Shown here: positions 10,201 through 27,222 of the stretch, in pieces | Layout: the number at the start of each line of letters is the position of its first letter | How positions within the stretch are numbered: the first letter of the stretch is position 1 | Assembly: GCA_963691705.1 (NCBI GenBank) | Contig: OY829538.1 | Location: 80,296,781 to 80,360,780, forward strand | Source: Viola odorata | Lineage: Eukaryota > Streptophyta > Magnoliopsida > Malpighiales > Violaceae | Length of the DNA stretch: 64,000 nt | Direction: 5' to 3' | Notes under the pieces: model-generated | Database searches by the model: none | Told to the model about the DNA's origin: nothing | The model's input: only the letters and a program-made list of their open reading frames with translations | Position numbers and translations under genes: made by a program

Positions 10201-12000
10201 AACCTAAACTTTTTTGAAATATTCAAAATGTGTTTTCAAATTCTCAAAAATAGTTTTTTTTTTAATTTCTAAAACTGTTTTTTAACTTGTCAAAAAAAAT
10301 GTTTTTTCAATTAGGAAGAATGTCTTCTATGTCAAAAATTATTTTCTAAATTTAAAAAATTATTGTTTAAATTTGAAAAATATTTTCTATTTTAAAAATC
10401 ATAAAATCAGTTTCTGAACTTAGAAACTATTTTTTAAAATTTTGAAGATGTTTTCTAAAATAGAAAAAATATTGCTTGAGATATATTTTATGTTTTCTAA
10501 AATAGGAAACTATTTTTTTAAAACAGAAAAATGTTTTTCAAAAATCGAAAACTGTTTTTAAAAAAAAAAATTATTTCAAAACAGAAAAAAGTGTTTTAAT
10601 ACGGTTTTTTATTTAGAAAACAATTTTTTTGAACAGAAAACTGTTTTCTAAATAAGAAAACTGTTTCTAATTTTCGAAATATTTTTTTTTTACATTTCAA
10701 AATAGTTTTCAAAATCACAAAAAATACTTAATTTAGAACATTTTTTCCTGAAATAGAAAACCAGATTTTAAAATAAAAATCTGTTTTCTAAATTTCAAAA
10801 TGTATTTTCTAATTCTCAAAAATAGTTTTTTAAATTTCTAATACTGCTTTTTGAATTAGGAAGAATGTCTTCTATGTCAAAAATTATTTTCTAAATTTAA
10901 AAAATGATTGTTTAAATTTGATTTTTTTTCTATTTTAAAAAAATGATTTTTTTTGAATTTGAAAACCGTTTTCAGAATCATAAAATCAGTTTCTAAACTT
11001 AGAAAACAATATTCTAAAATTTCGAAGATTGTTTTGTGAAATAGAAAAAATATTGTTTTTTTTTTTTTGAAGGGAGAAAAAATATTGTTTGAAACATATT
11101 TTATGCTTTCTAAAATAGGAAACTGCTTTTTAAAACAGAAACTGTTTTTCAAAAAAAAATGGTTTTTGAAACAGAAAAAAACTTAAAACATTATAATGTT
11201 TTTTAAACAGAAAACTGTTTTCCAAACATTAACCATTTTCTAATTTTCGAAAATTTTGCTTTTTTTTACTTTTTAAAATATTTTCCAAAATCAAAAAAAA
11301 AATAGAGCTTATTAATGAAATAGAAAATTGTGTTCTAAAAAATACTGTTTTCTAAAATTCAAAAATGTGTTTTCTACTTGTAAAAAATAGCTTTATGAGT
11401 TTCTAAACATTTTTATAAATTAGTAAGAAATTTTTTATCTCAATTTTTTTCTTTCTAAATGTTTTCAAAAATAGAAAACTGTTTTTTTAAACAATTTTTT
11501 TTTTCAAAACAGAAAATTGTTTTTTAATACAGAATACTGTTTTTTATTTAGAAAACTGTTTTCTAAATAAGAAAACCGTTTCTAATTTTCGATTTTTTTT
11601 TAACATTTCAAAATAGTTTTCAAAATAACAAAAAAAATCTTAATTTAGAACACTTTTTTTCTGAAATAGAAAACCGGATTTTAAATTAAAAATCTGTTTT
11701 CTAAATTTGAAAATGAGTTTTCTAATTCTCAAAAATAACGTTCTTAATTTCTAAAACTTTTTTTTTAGTTAGGAAGAATGTTTTCTATCTCAAAAATTGT
11801 TTTCTAAGTTTAAAAAAATATTCTTTAAATTAGAAAAGTATTTTCTAGTTATAAAAAGATGTATTTTTTGAAAAAGAATATAGTTTTTCATAAATTGATT
11901 TTCCCCCTAAAATATTAATTTTTTCTAAAACAAAAAACCGTTTAATTATTTTTGAAAACCGATAATTATTTTTTAAAATAAAAAACTATTTCCTGGGCAG
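10200..12000. repeat. A/T-rich degenerate palindromic repeat array (GAAAAC/GTTTTC)
   Basis: About 1.8 kb is made of variants of AGAAAACTGTTTTCTAAA and AATTTTCAAAAA, in which AGAAAAC and GTTTTCT are self-complementary arms. Larger blocks are also duplicated. The phrase AGGAAGAATGTCTTCTATGTC is at 10313 and 10858, and a variant is at 11771. The phrase TTAGAACA followed by CTGAAATAGAAAACC is at about 10733 and 11644. A segment near 10397 reappears near 10975. Offsets are therefore roughly 545-580 and 911-913 bp. No coding capacity is supported. Confidence 0.8.
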
Positions 12001-13120
12001 CTGGGCTTGTTCTTTATCGTTTTTGTTTCTGATTTTCTTTTTTTTATAAAAAAAGATATGAAATGTGTTTGAAAAAATAATTTTTTATTTTTTTTATTGT
12101 TTTAATGAACAATCTATGAAAATAAAAACACAATTTTAAAAATTAGAAAAAATGATTTCTTATTTTCTACTTTTTGTTTGAAGAGAGAGGAGAAAAAATA
12201 GAAAATTAAAAACAGAAACGATACCAAGCAAGCTATTTTCGAAAATTATATGTTTTTTTTTAAATTTCAAAAACAGTTTTCAACTTCAAGTGGAAAAATG
12301 GTATTACGATCAACCATTGTTTTTTTTATAATTGCTTTCATTCTTCATTCTAATACCGTCAGGGTCAAAACAAAATAAAAACATTGATTTTTTTAACATA
12401 ATAATTTGTTCACGACTTCACCTTACCAAATAATATACGTCACTTTCCTCAATAATAGTTAGGGACCATTGAGTACATTTAAACAAATATAAGGACTTGA
12501 GAAGTCATTAAGCCAAAAATATATACCGAAAAGCACTCATCTCAATAGACCAACACGCGACAGAAAAATAGTGGATTCGTTAGTAAATCAACATGCTACA
12601 AACATGAATTTTCCTATCCTATGCTTGTCGGTCATATTAAAAACTAACACCACATAATTCACATACTTAAATTAATTAAATTTTAAATTAATTACATACG
12701 ATAATATTTCAACGTCTCTAAAATATAGGACAATTATATACTCTAGTCCGTGATGCATCAAAAATTATCAAACTTTAATGTTTATTGTTAGAATTTTCGT
12801 CTAAAATTCAACCCTTAAAAATTAAGGTATAAAATTACTTTAGGACCTTAGAAATATTATATGGAAGATTATTTCAACAAAACATTAACACGGTCGGGCT
12901 CATCTACTTTGTGTAAAGAGTTAAAAATCATAATTTTATTTTGATTATTATAAACTATAGTTTTTAAAAAATTATTCAAATGAGAATAGAGATAAATCAA
13001 CGGCACATCCAGTATATCTAAACAAATCCTGTAAAAACTAATATACAATCACAAATAAATATATAGAAGGACTGCCTTTTAATATTTTTGTTTCTCCATT
13101 TCCATTAAATCTTCATAAAA
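12001..13120. other. AT-rich spacer, nothing recognised
   Basis: The stretch continues the A/T-rich composition of the repeat array and then becomes ordinary AT-rich intergenic DNA. The last part probably contains the 3' UTR of the PUP gene. No gene or element is supported. Confidence 0.4.
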
Positions 13121-14419
13121 CTATAAATCCTCATTTGGGATTTTGGGATGATTAGAAGTACTACAATTAGCAGTAACAATCCTGTTCTTGAAATCATCAA
13201 GAAAGTGCTGATACACATAAGAAACAAATCCCCACATTGCAAGAATCAAGGAAATCACTTTCACACCACCCATACTATCTCCAAAAGTGAAAACAGCAAT
13301 TACAGGTACAATTGGCAGCCCAACAGTAGCGATTACATTGGAGAAAAGAGATGAAACTTGAAAGATCAAACCTGTGCTACCAATAGAATAAACCTGCCAA
13401 GAAATTGCTGTCCAGATCAGAGTCATGAGGTATGAAATTTTCCCTAACTTAAATCCATCCATTTCTTGATTCAAAGTTTTCCATTCTCCACTCGCAAAAA
13501 GACCCACAAGCACAACCAGAGTGGCAACAATTGATGGGTACACAATCATGTCCAAAACCGCCTTGAAATTTTGTTGTTTGATGACCTTCTTGAATGCGAA
13601 TTGCGTTAAAGAAAGCATCAGTCCGTACCCAGCTGAAGCAGCGATTGTGCAGATAAACCCAAATGGGTATTTTGATTTTGGGATGTGTGTGGAGTTTGAG
13701 GAATCATCTGGTTGAAATACAAGCAGGGTTGATGAGATGGTGAGGAGAACCAAAGAGTTGATGATGAATGATGTGAACTTTAAGGAATTGAAGAAGAAGG
13801 AGAAGAAAGCATTGAATGCTAATTGAGATGTACAGATGAGTGAATAGGTAGAAACAGGGAGGTATTTCTGACCAAGAGAGTAAAGCAAGCAATCTATTGC
13901 AAGAAACACACCAAACCCTGAATACATAGATGCAAGAACCAATCTTGATGGTGATGAATTTGGTTTTGGATCCAAAGTGTTTGATTTTGGATTCGGATTT
14001 GGATTCTTCTTTGGTGAGAATATGTAATATAAGGGAAACATGAATGGGAATCCTGCAAGTTGGACAAAAGTTGCCATCCAATTGCTTTTTCCACCTTTGT
14101 CAAAGTATAATCTGCCCAAGAGCGTAGCTGCAGATTGACCAGCAACAAGAAAGATGGAATAGATTGCCATTAGAATCCAAGATTTGTACTTTTTCTGCCA
14201 AGAAATTGGTTTCTGCTGATTGGTTTTGTTGGTCACATTTTCTTGACCAGATTGGAACTGGCTTTCCACATTTGGCCCCTCCTGTTCTGGCAAATCAACA
14301 AAAAACAGCATTATAATCATTAGATGTGCAAAAAAAAGAAGAAGAATTGAGTTGAAACAAAAAGATGGGTTTTACTCACCAGTGATTTGGAGTGCAAGTT
14401 CTTGAGATAATTCACCCAT
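13121..14419 (-). CDS. Purine permease (PUP10/21-like)
   Basis: Multi-pass plasma-membrane carrier of the plant PUP family, which takes up purines, cytokinins and related heterocycles by proton symport. Two exons: 14419-14380 (MGELSQELALQIT) and 14286-13121, joined across an in-frame GT-AG intron of 93 nt, giving 401 aa; PUPs usually have 350-400. Visible are the first helix (SWILMAIYSIFLVAGQSAA), the family signature LLGRLYFDKGGKSNWM, LAGFPFMFPLYY, LYSLGQKYLPVSTYSLI, the LAFNAFFSFFF helix, SSTLLVFQP, and GYGLMLSLTQFAFKK near residue 240. The last helices are VGLPIVPVIAVFTFGD and LAMWGFVSYVYQ. The reading frame is intact, unlike the broken copies at 263-1195 and 15544-15640, so this is probably the only working PUP here. 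Substrate cannot be told from sequence. Confidence 0.95.
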
Positions 14420-15543
14420 GTCAAAGTTGAAGATGGAGTTCTTTGGATTAAGCTAAGAAATTGAAGGAGAAGAGTAGTAAAGAGAGTCCTCTATAAATGA
14501 AGAGAGTAGACATGAACTACTAATGTAATTGGATGATCAAGAGATGATTACCTACCTAATGACAAGGGAATGGGTATTCTTATTGTATTTTTAATTTTAG
14601 ATACGAAAGGAAATGATGAGGACATGGGACTTGAGCGGTTGGGAACAATGCTAGTTTCTGTAAATTTCGCTCCTTTTTGTTTGTTTGTTTATATGTGCAT
14701 TGGGAAACTCCGCTAGTAGTTTGTTTGTTTAGGTAAGTTTGTCTTTATACTATATTGAAAAAAAACTTATATTTACAAAATATTCCACTTCGATCCTTAT
14801 AATTTCAAATATCGTAATAAATACTATTAATTTGTTACATTTTTTATGGTTTTAAATTTCAACTTGGTAATAAATAAATATAGTTGGCAGTAGCTGCGGG
14901 TGGTCACTGAATTGACCTGAACTGGACCCTTTTCTGCCTGCCAACATAACTGCTGAGGAGGTCGAATTGACACTCATATGACTGTATCCCAATAATACAT
15001 TAGGTCATCATTTACTTGTGCTGCTGTGCATATAAGGCACGATAAAAATAGTTCAGAAATATTTGTTATAAAATATAAATATCATCTCGAATTCTAAATC
15101 TTATATTTTTATAAAGAAAAAATATATATTTAGCTCCTTTAATATCATTTTTTTGTAATTAATTAGGTGCACTTTTATTTTGTTGTATTGATATCAATTA
15201 ATACTCACTTCGTGTCAATGTCAAAATTAATTATTATAGTCGGAAAAGTTGTCAAAATGATGTTATTTGAAATAAATTAATAAAGTAGAGATGTAATTGT
15301 TACTGGAGTACGGTATAAATTTCTTTTTAACAAGACCATTTGATTTTCAGTCATCGCATTGAGTGCCGACTATTCCAAATTTGAATCGGGTAGAATTTTG
15401 AAGGACGAAAAAAATTTATCTCACAAATATTAACATAGTTGCATACCCTAAAATTCATACCTAAATTTTTTAGTTAAGCTAAAATAATCCTTTATTAGTT
15501 GATCTACATATTTATATAATTTGATGAGGAAAGTTGTGTGGAT
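14420..15543. other. PUP promoter side and AT-rich spacer
   Basis: Upstream region of the PUP gene. No other gene or clear element is seen. Confidence 0.4.
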
Positions 15544-15640
15544 TTTGAAGAATTGATGGATGAAAACGGTGAACTTTAGAGGATTCAAGAAGAATGAGAA
15601 GAAAGCATTAATGAAGTTTAATTGGGATGCACAAATTCAG
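15544..15640 (-). pseudogene. Purine permease remnant (about 30 codons)
   Basis: On the minus strand this reads ICASQLNF then NAFFSFFLNPLKFTVFIHQF, matching ICTSQLAFNAFFSFFFNSLK of the intact PUP gene 1.8 kb away. Only this one helix region remains. It is a third, nearly erased PUP copy and indicates a former tandem array. Confidence 0.75.
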
Positions 15641-17170
15641 AGATCATGCAAGTTTGTTGTTTTTTTCCTTCGGTTATTGAGTTGTGAACGGTTGAAATTG
15701 TCTGCCATGAACAAAAGGTCTTTATTACTACTTAGCAATTTTTATGGTTTACTTTCATTAGTTCAATTGATTGTGTTTAAGTGATATCGTGTTTTAAAAA
15801 TTGAACAAAATTATATTAAAAGAATTAATTTTTTTTGAAAGTTAGATAGTACTCGAATAAAATTAATTTTAATTTAAAAAATATTTGGAGAGATAAATAT
15901 AACTAATTTTGTTGGTAACAAAAAGATTCATTTTTTCTACGATAAGTGGATGAGTATATTAAGTCAGATATACAAGATGTGCATAGAGCCACAAGCCGGC
16001 TCTTAATTAGTCTACGTTACAATATAAGAGTTTGAGCTCACAAGCTCTTGCATAGAGCACACAAAATCTAATTTTCAAGCGTTAATCCAAACTCATAACC
16101 AAACAAAAATCAGATGATCGACTTCGTTCAAATCACACTATGGTATTACTCCCGGTAAGTAATTATTAAGAGGAAAATTAAACATGAAAAACACACTTTT
16201 GGTCCATTAATATATATAAATAATGAGAAGAAAAATATCTACATTGGCATGATCATGATAGCAATTCTTTTTGTCCTTACCGAACTACAATTTCAAAGGT
16301 GTTAGGTTTGATCACATCTTGGGTAGGACATGATTCTTATGAAACACATGGCCATAAAAGAAGGAAAATATAAGAGAAGAAAAGGAAAAAGAGTGAAATT
16401 ATTTTTTAAAATCCAAAAGATCCATAGTGTTAACCTGAAATGAGGTGGATTTGGCTCATTAAGGTCATCATCCAATATTGCTCATTTTTTGCTTGCTTCC
16501 ACATTCTTACGTAATTTAGTGGACTTCTAAAGGTAGCCTAGCACCATGTACACGTTCTTTGCTTTCTTATAGCTAAACACCAACTGATTATTGCATTCTT
16601 AATTAAGTAAAACGTTACATGGGTTCAAACTTTATATGAGAAGAAACAAGCGCTAAACACTTTACTCCTTATTAAACCATCATCGTGGTAATGGATTACT
16701 TTATTTTTTATTCAGGTATTAGATATACTAGTTTGAAAAATGAAGAAAATCATACTGAGAAGAAATTATATTTAAAATTCGACTATACTCGAACGTGATT
16801 AATCATCTATAAAGTGACTGGACAAATAAATAAATATATGAGTAAAACCCGGCCGCAATACAATAGGGCCCAACATGTTTTTGTCTTCAGATACCAAGAT
16901 TAATGAAAATCATGGCATGTCCAACAAATTTCAAATCTCAGACCCTCTGCCGCCGAACTACTACTGCCTATGTTTTTTTTCATTAAAAAACAACGGTTCC
17001 TATTATCCACATTTTATAAATAAATAAATAATCTCTCTTCTTTACCAGCTTAGAGAGATTCTATCAGCACAGCTAAAAGAAAAAAAGAGGAAAAGACCCC
17101 CGGACCGGTCTAACTTATTTAATTGAAAGAAAATACATTATTTAATTTACTAAGCAAAAATAAACATTGA
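15641..17170. other. AT-rich spacer, nothing recognised
   Basis: No conserved coding, RNA or repeat feature is supported between the PUP remnant and the tRNA gene. Confidence 0.4.
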
Positions 17171-17255
17171 TGTCAGGATGGCCGAGTGGTCTAAGGCGCC
17201 AGACTCAAGTTCTGGTCTTCGAAAGAGGGCGTGGGTTCAAATCCCACTTCTGACA
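17171..17255 (+). tRNA. tRNA-Leu (anticodon CAA)
   Basis: An 85-nt class II tRNA. The acceptor stem TGTCAGG pairs with TCTGACA, with one G-T pair. The D-arm region GGCCGAGTGGTCTAAGGCGC overlaps the A-box (17179-17189). The anticodon stem CCAGA/TCTGG closes the loop CTCAAGT, with CAA at 17206-17208. A long variable arm typical of Leu follows. The B-box GGTTCAAATCC is at 17234-17244 inside the T arm. No intron is present. A T-rich tract follows and should stop RNA polymerase III. Confidence 0.97.
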
Positions 17256-17257
17256 TT

Positions 17258-17282
17258 GTTTTTCTTTTCTTTTCTTTTTCGG
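17258..17282 (+). terminator. RNA polymerase III terminator of tRNA-Leu
   Basis: A run of T4-T5 blocks (TTTTTCTTTTCTTTTCTTTTT-like) starts 3-4 nt after the tRNA 3' end, as expected for pol III termination. Confidence 0.75.
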
Positions 17283-18194
17283 GCCATGGACTAAAAGATG
17301 TTTCTGATAATCAAAAAATTTTAAATTGATTAACTAGATTCTATTTTTCCACCCTATAAAATAAATTAATACGATTTTTTTCCCTATATAATTTCGTTCG
17401 AACACTATCGAATATGGAATAGTAATACATGATTAAATTTATTCCTTAATTAATTGATATGACAGTACATAATCAGAGTTTATTCCATATTTGTAATTAA
17501 CCAAGTAAAAATAATAATAACACTTGTTGTGAATTTTAAGGAAAAAATAAATAAATAGTAAAGTATCAGTACATTTTCCTCATTAAAAAATAGAAAATCA
17601 TTATTTGTCACCATGGCACACTAATAAGAACATGAAAAATACAAAATGAACAAAATTGCATTAGAATTGAATCTTGAATGTTTTTTGGTATTAAACCACA
17701 TTCCTATGTCACATGAACCTACAACAATACTTTCACAATTGGCAAAAGAAAAGTGAAAAAAGAAAGAATACTATCACCATATTTCGACACTAAAACGAAT
17801 CTCATTCTTTTCAGTTCCTGCCCACTCCCGGATCACCGAAGGCACATACAGCTCCTAGTCTCGGCTCTGGCAACGTAAAAAGAGGGTATTTTTCATCCCC
17901 CTCGAGCGTGTAGGAAGCACTCAGCCTATATAATCTGAAACAAACATCTTGCAAGTTTCCTTATTTGTTCCGTGTAACTTCTCTGTATGTGCAGCAAAAT
18001 CACTGACGTATAGCTTTTCTATTCTTGGTTTGTCATGCCTGCAATTGAGTAGTTGCATCAGTACTAAATGGACTGTCACAGACATTGCAAAAACGCAGTC
18101 AAAAGAAAACACACTGCTCATATCTACGATCTCCTATAATCATGCTACGCATTCCATGTCTATCACAACGTATCTGACTATTCTTAGGTGGCAA
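17283..18194. other. Spacer including the likely RWA 3' UTR
   Basis: No independent gene is supported. The part next to 18194 is the expected 3' UTR of the RWA gene. Short open frames at 17921-18212 have no recognisable content. Confidence 0.4.
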
Positions 18195-22194
<4,000 letters not shown>

Positions 22195-22495
22195 TTTTCA
22201 GATCCGTGCACTACAGAAAACCAAGTCACTCATCAAATCATGACCAATTGTAATCAGAACAGTGGAAATTCGGAGAGAGGGAGAGAGACGGGGAAGTACC
22301 GGAGAAAGGCGAGGGATGGGGCGGATGCGAAGCGTGTTAGATAGAGAGCAGTGGTGATGAGAAGCGCATGATATTAGAAGACGAGAGAGAGGGAGATCTG
22401 AATTTGAGACGAATAGGAAGAGGAAGAGGAAGAGTTTGCTTGAAGAAAAAGGAAAAATGGCGGAGGAGAAGTCTCTGTCACTGCTATTGCTGCTC
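22195..22495 (-). promoter_or_regulatory. RWA 5' UTR and proximal promoter
   Basis: A purine-rich (plus sense) leader with GAGAGAGGGAGAGAG-like tracts lies at 22270-22440, i.e. a CT-rich leader on the RWA strand, which is common in plant 5' UTRs. A possible UTR intron ends at the TGTAG near 22214. This is inference only. Confidence 0.35.
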
Positions 22496-24871
22496 TAATT
22501 CTGCTATCGGTTGATTAGTTGTTGCTGTTGTTTTGATTTTTTGCATGCTATTTTGCTTTCGACAATGTTGGAAATTAAATGAAATGATTTAAAATTATAA
22601 CTGTATATTCTTTTTAGTATTCATCCATTTTTTCACAAATTCTTTTCTTTTCGATCTAATCATTCTCATTAATTTCGAGCGAATATTAATCAAATTTAAG
22701 TATTATGAGAGCTATAAAATGTGATTATTTTTGCATCGATTTGTTTTATTTTTTAAATTTGAACTTAAAATTTAAATTAGTGACGAAATTTTTATTATTC
22801 AAACACAATCAAATTAGTTGTGGTTTTGACTCGTTCAAAATACTACTGAATTGTTGATATATTAACAATTACATAATTTCAATGTTTACGTATAATTTCA
22901 GTTAAATGCCTAAAAAGCAGGTGCAAGTAATTGAAACATGATAATTGTTGGCAGATTATGATTTATGAACAACTCCTATTGTCTAGCTACAATGTTTAAT
23001 GATTCAGGTGGAGTAATTGTTTAATCCTTAATTAGTTGTTTATTGGGAAAGAGACTTCATTAATCATGTCTTCGATCCCAAGATTACAGCTTTTGTCCGA
23101 GCCTAGTTGACAATGTTTGTACATAGGACATGTTAAAGAAAATGTTATGCTTTTTTTATAAAAAAATACGAAGATAAACACTCGAAATATCTCCTAAAAA
23201 ATTTATATTAATATCAAAAGCTAAATTTTAGATATTAATTATTTCAGATTCGAGCCGAGTAGAATCTCGATTAAGTAAATGGTTTGTCACGTTACTAGAA
23301 TTTCCCAAATTAAAATGTGTTTCTCAAATTGAAGTAGTCCAACATCAATGACCCTAATCGTGAGTTGATTTCATTTTCACTCCATTGACTTAAAACGGAT
23401 TGGAAAAATGTTTCAAATTTGATAGTGAAAGAATTTGTGGACAAATAAAAGTAAGAATTTTAATCACAAATAATAATTAAAATGGGGATAAAATTATAAT
23501 CATTGATCATAGGAAAACCTTTGTTAATGAAGTTTAAATGTTTATTCATCTAAATCAGCTCGTGACATCACCGTTCATAATTAAAGATAAGATTCAAATT
23601 TTTAGGTTTTGAGTTTATAATTAATACTGTACGAACAAGATCAGACAACTAACACACAAGTAAATAGTTTAAATCGGTTAATTACTTTATACATAAAATA
23701 TAAAACTTATATATATAATTTTTAATAAAAAAATAAAAGTGTCAAATTATTCGTAAAAAAAACTATCTTTAAATAGTGAAGAATAACCGTTCAACTTGAT
23801 TGAACTTTTCTTCACCTCTAGTAAGCATGAACCTAAGAAATGGGCTTCTTAAATAAGGCCCAATACAAAAATAAATAATTATAAATTATAAAAAATCTCT
23901 TTAAATCCCACTATAAAATATACAAAAGAAGATACATATAAATATAAATTGATTTTCTACACTCATAATTTTTTTTTAAGTAGCTTTTACTATTCATGTG
24001 AATTAGTAACTGCAAAATTTCCTTTGCAGTAGCTTATAAAAGTGCAACGTTAACTATTAGCTCATCACCGATAGAGTCTTAACTTTTGATTAGAATATGG
24101 GCGTATACGTTGACATGGCTATCTTTTTTGAAGTTCGATAGTGCTCGAAAAGAACGGAGAGGACACATGAGGAGTTCGGAAAAAGGCATACCTGTACTAG
24201 CAAGAATTCAAAATTGCGTTGCTGCTCGGTCGCTACGAAATCAAAACCACTCAACTTACAAGGATGTCTACTTCGGCACGCATTTCAACCATCAAAACTC
24301 CAGTCATTCTTTTTGACAGTAGGGTGTTAAATTGAACAAATTTTAAATTCAGAACGTAATCCGGACATTAGGTAGAAACACGGAGTTGGTTTTATAATCT
24401 CGTTTTTTTTTAATAACTTTTTAGGCTTTACACAACTTGAAGCCTGATGGGCTTGGGCTCCCGCATAAATAAACAGTTTGGCAGTTAGTTGGTTGGGCCA
24501 AGAGATCGATCAATGATTTTGGGCCCTGTGAGTCTGTGACCACAAAGAGTCGTGTCATCAAGATTATCCCCACATCAATCAAATAGGTAAGGCAGGCCTA
24601 GAGAAACTAATAAGTGGCGATGTTGTATACTAGTATAATTAGTTAAATGAGTTATGATTTTTTTATATATATAATTGAAGCTGGGATTTGCCAGTTTTGT
24701 TTCTCAGCTCGAGTCCGGAATAATCGAGACTAATCGTCGGAACAAAAAAGTATTTTGTTTGGCAACTTACTAAATTGGACGCTCATCAATTTTTTTATAG
24801 TTAAATAGCTCTAGCTCCTCTCATTTTCACATCATCTTCATTATAGTTTGTTAGGTATTCCGACAATGACA

Positions 24872-24873
<2 letters not shown>

Positions 24874-24912
<39 letters not shown>
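24874..24912. repeat. (AT)n microsatellite
   Basis: An uninterrupted AT dinucleotide run of about 39 bp, followed by degenerate AT-rich sequence. Confidence 0.95.
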
Positions 24913-24917
<5 letters not shown>

Positions 24918-26200
24918 GTATTTATATAAAATATGTATATATAAATCTATATTATATTATCAAATCTTTTTTTTGGTCAAATATTATATTATCATGTACA
25001 AGGTCTATAATCCCATGATTTGATTTCGTCAATGTATTCTGGCTAGTTTAACCAAAAATATTGGGTTAGAATTAGGCTATTAATTGTGGGTCCATATATG
25101 GCAATTATAGTACTACTAATAATTAATTTTCATCTTTCATATAAACAAATATTACATTAATTCTTGCATTAATGGGATTATGTGCACGAGAAATATAAGA
25201 TTGCTTCTAACCTTTCATGACCTCATCAAAATCTCGAACTAAAAGTTGTTTACATGATCTTTTCTTCACTTACTTTCACATAACCCATGGCTATAGCCTA
25301 TAACCAGACAACTACCTTTAACCCAACTAATTAAGTAACATCATTATCATGTTCAAGTGTTCTTTAATTCAATTTAATTAGTGCTAATCATAATAAGTAA
25401 AAAAAATATGGAATTTTTTTTATCTCCGGGTGGTCTATCCCGTTAGAGTTTTGTCGGGCTCCTAAAAGATGGTGACTCTCTTAATATAATTTTTTTTCAT
25501 TCTCAATACTCAAATTTGAGATCATAGTTACTATTTAACCATAACCAATATTAATAGAGAAAATATGGATTTAACTAACCATAATTACGCGAATAGATGG
25601 TTTTCAAAAAAAATTACATCAATAGATAATTTGGTAAGAGATTGGTTGTCATCTATGCTCTTTTGGTAAAAAATTAATTTCATTATTGTATGATCAGATC
25701 TTAAAAATTAAAAATCGAATGACTTTTCTAACATAATTTACGACCAAAATTTGAATTAAAAGTATACAAATCTCTTTCTGCTCCAACCACAATCTAATAT
25801 TTGTACTTTATGAAGATAGTTCTATTCACCACACATTTCATTATGACTTGGGAGGTGTGTTGGGACCAAAATAAAGAATCCTACAATTTTCGTCCGTACA
25901 TCTCTATCTACATTTGTCCACATTTTCCAGTCAAGAAATTGAATTGTAGTACATGTAATTATCCTCAAAAAGAAAAAGAAACAAAAAATTGCACAAGTTT
26001 TGAATTTATAATATTCGTTCAATTCTTGGCCTTTTTATTGGAACATACTTTTTGCCGTTTAATTTCCGGCTGAAGGACTCAACTTTCAACTGTCCCCTAG
26101 CTAACAAAACAGCCGGTCAAAATTTACCGCCGATTCCGTCCAAGTTGAGGATTGAAGATGACATAAACGCCACGTATATATTGATCAAGTGGAGACCGTA

Positions 26201-26520
26201 TTCCACATCAATTCCAACCCGACTACAATTTGATCGTTTTCAAAAGTAAGTTATAAATCTTTATTCTTAGTTTTTAGTCAATATCATCCTGTAATGTGAG
26301 TATTTAGTACCAATTATTCCAAACTCGAATTGAACAATACCTCAAAAGGCAGCAAAAATATTCCACATCAATTCCAACCCGACTACAATTTGATCGTTTT
26401 CAAAAGTAAGTTATAAATCTTTATTCTTAGTTTTTAGTCAATATCATCCGGTAATATGAGTATTTAGTACCAATTATTCCAAACTCGAATTGGACAATAC
26501 CTCAAAAGGTAGCAAAATTA
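26201..26520. repeat. 160-bp unit duplicated in tandem
   Basis: TTCCACATCAATTCCAACCC starts at 26201 and again at 26361. The two 160-bp units run on to CTCAAAAGG(C/T)AGCAAAA with only a few substitutions. They are direct and adjacent, so this is a recent tandem duplication in non-coding DNA. Confidence 0.95.
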
Positions 26521-27222
26521 TTTCTCACAAATTTTAATACAGTTACATATCCAAAATTCGAATTTAAAATCTAAGGTTAATTTAGAATAATTTTTTATCT
26601 GCGTATGTGTGAGTTTATTCTTAGAAAGTTAGCATTTAATCTTAATAGGCTAGAAATAATTCGATTAATATTTTTCCTGCATGTACTACGTACTACTACT
26701 AGCAATAAACTACCGCGTATATAAGGATAAAAGCAACGGTGTATAATTTTTTATTTAAAAGATTGAAAATATTAAATCAATCAAAAGTAAATATAATACG
26801 TACTCGATCTCATATATATAAATAAACTTCGATGTTCTTGAAATCCAATCCCATATATAAAAAAGGATCTTACAACCTCAGTAGATACTAATACTAAAAA
26901 CAACAACATTAATGATCCGGCTGCATTTGATCAACTTATAGTAAGCACGCCCATCTTACAATAATCCTAAACATAATTAGGGATTTGCATTAATAAAAAC
27001 CCATATCCCTTAATAAACCTCATAATATATCTCGTTGGGTTGGAAAAAAAACCATAATATTTCTCCCTAGTTGCATCATCGATGGTCTGAGCCAGAAGTA
27101 TAATAAGAGTCGGAATTAATCATATTCGTACCAAATTGGCTCGTTAAATACGACATCTATCTCATGCATGCCGGATAAGACAATAGTTAAGGACATATTT
27201 ACAATAGCGAAAACTTTTTTTT

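Larger units (their letters stand above)
22496..27222. other. AT-rich intergenic spacer, 4.7 kb
   Basis: No gene is supported. The stretch holds an (AT)n microsatellite (24874-24912) and a 160-bp tandem duplication (26201-26520), listed separately. Short open frames at 24086-24316 and 25801-26249 encode nothing I recognise. The right end likely includes the WRKY 3' UTR. Confidence 0.4.

Noticed and set aside
24086..24316. 76-codon plus-strand frame
   Set aside because: Basic, no motif, and surrounded by non-coding DNA.
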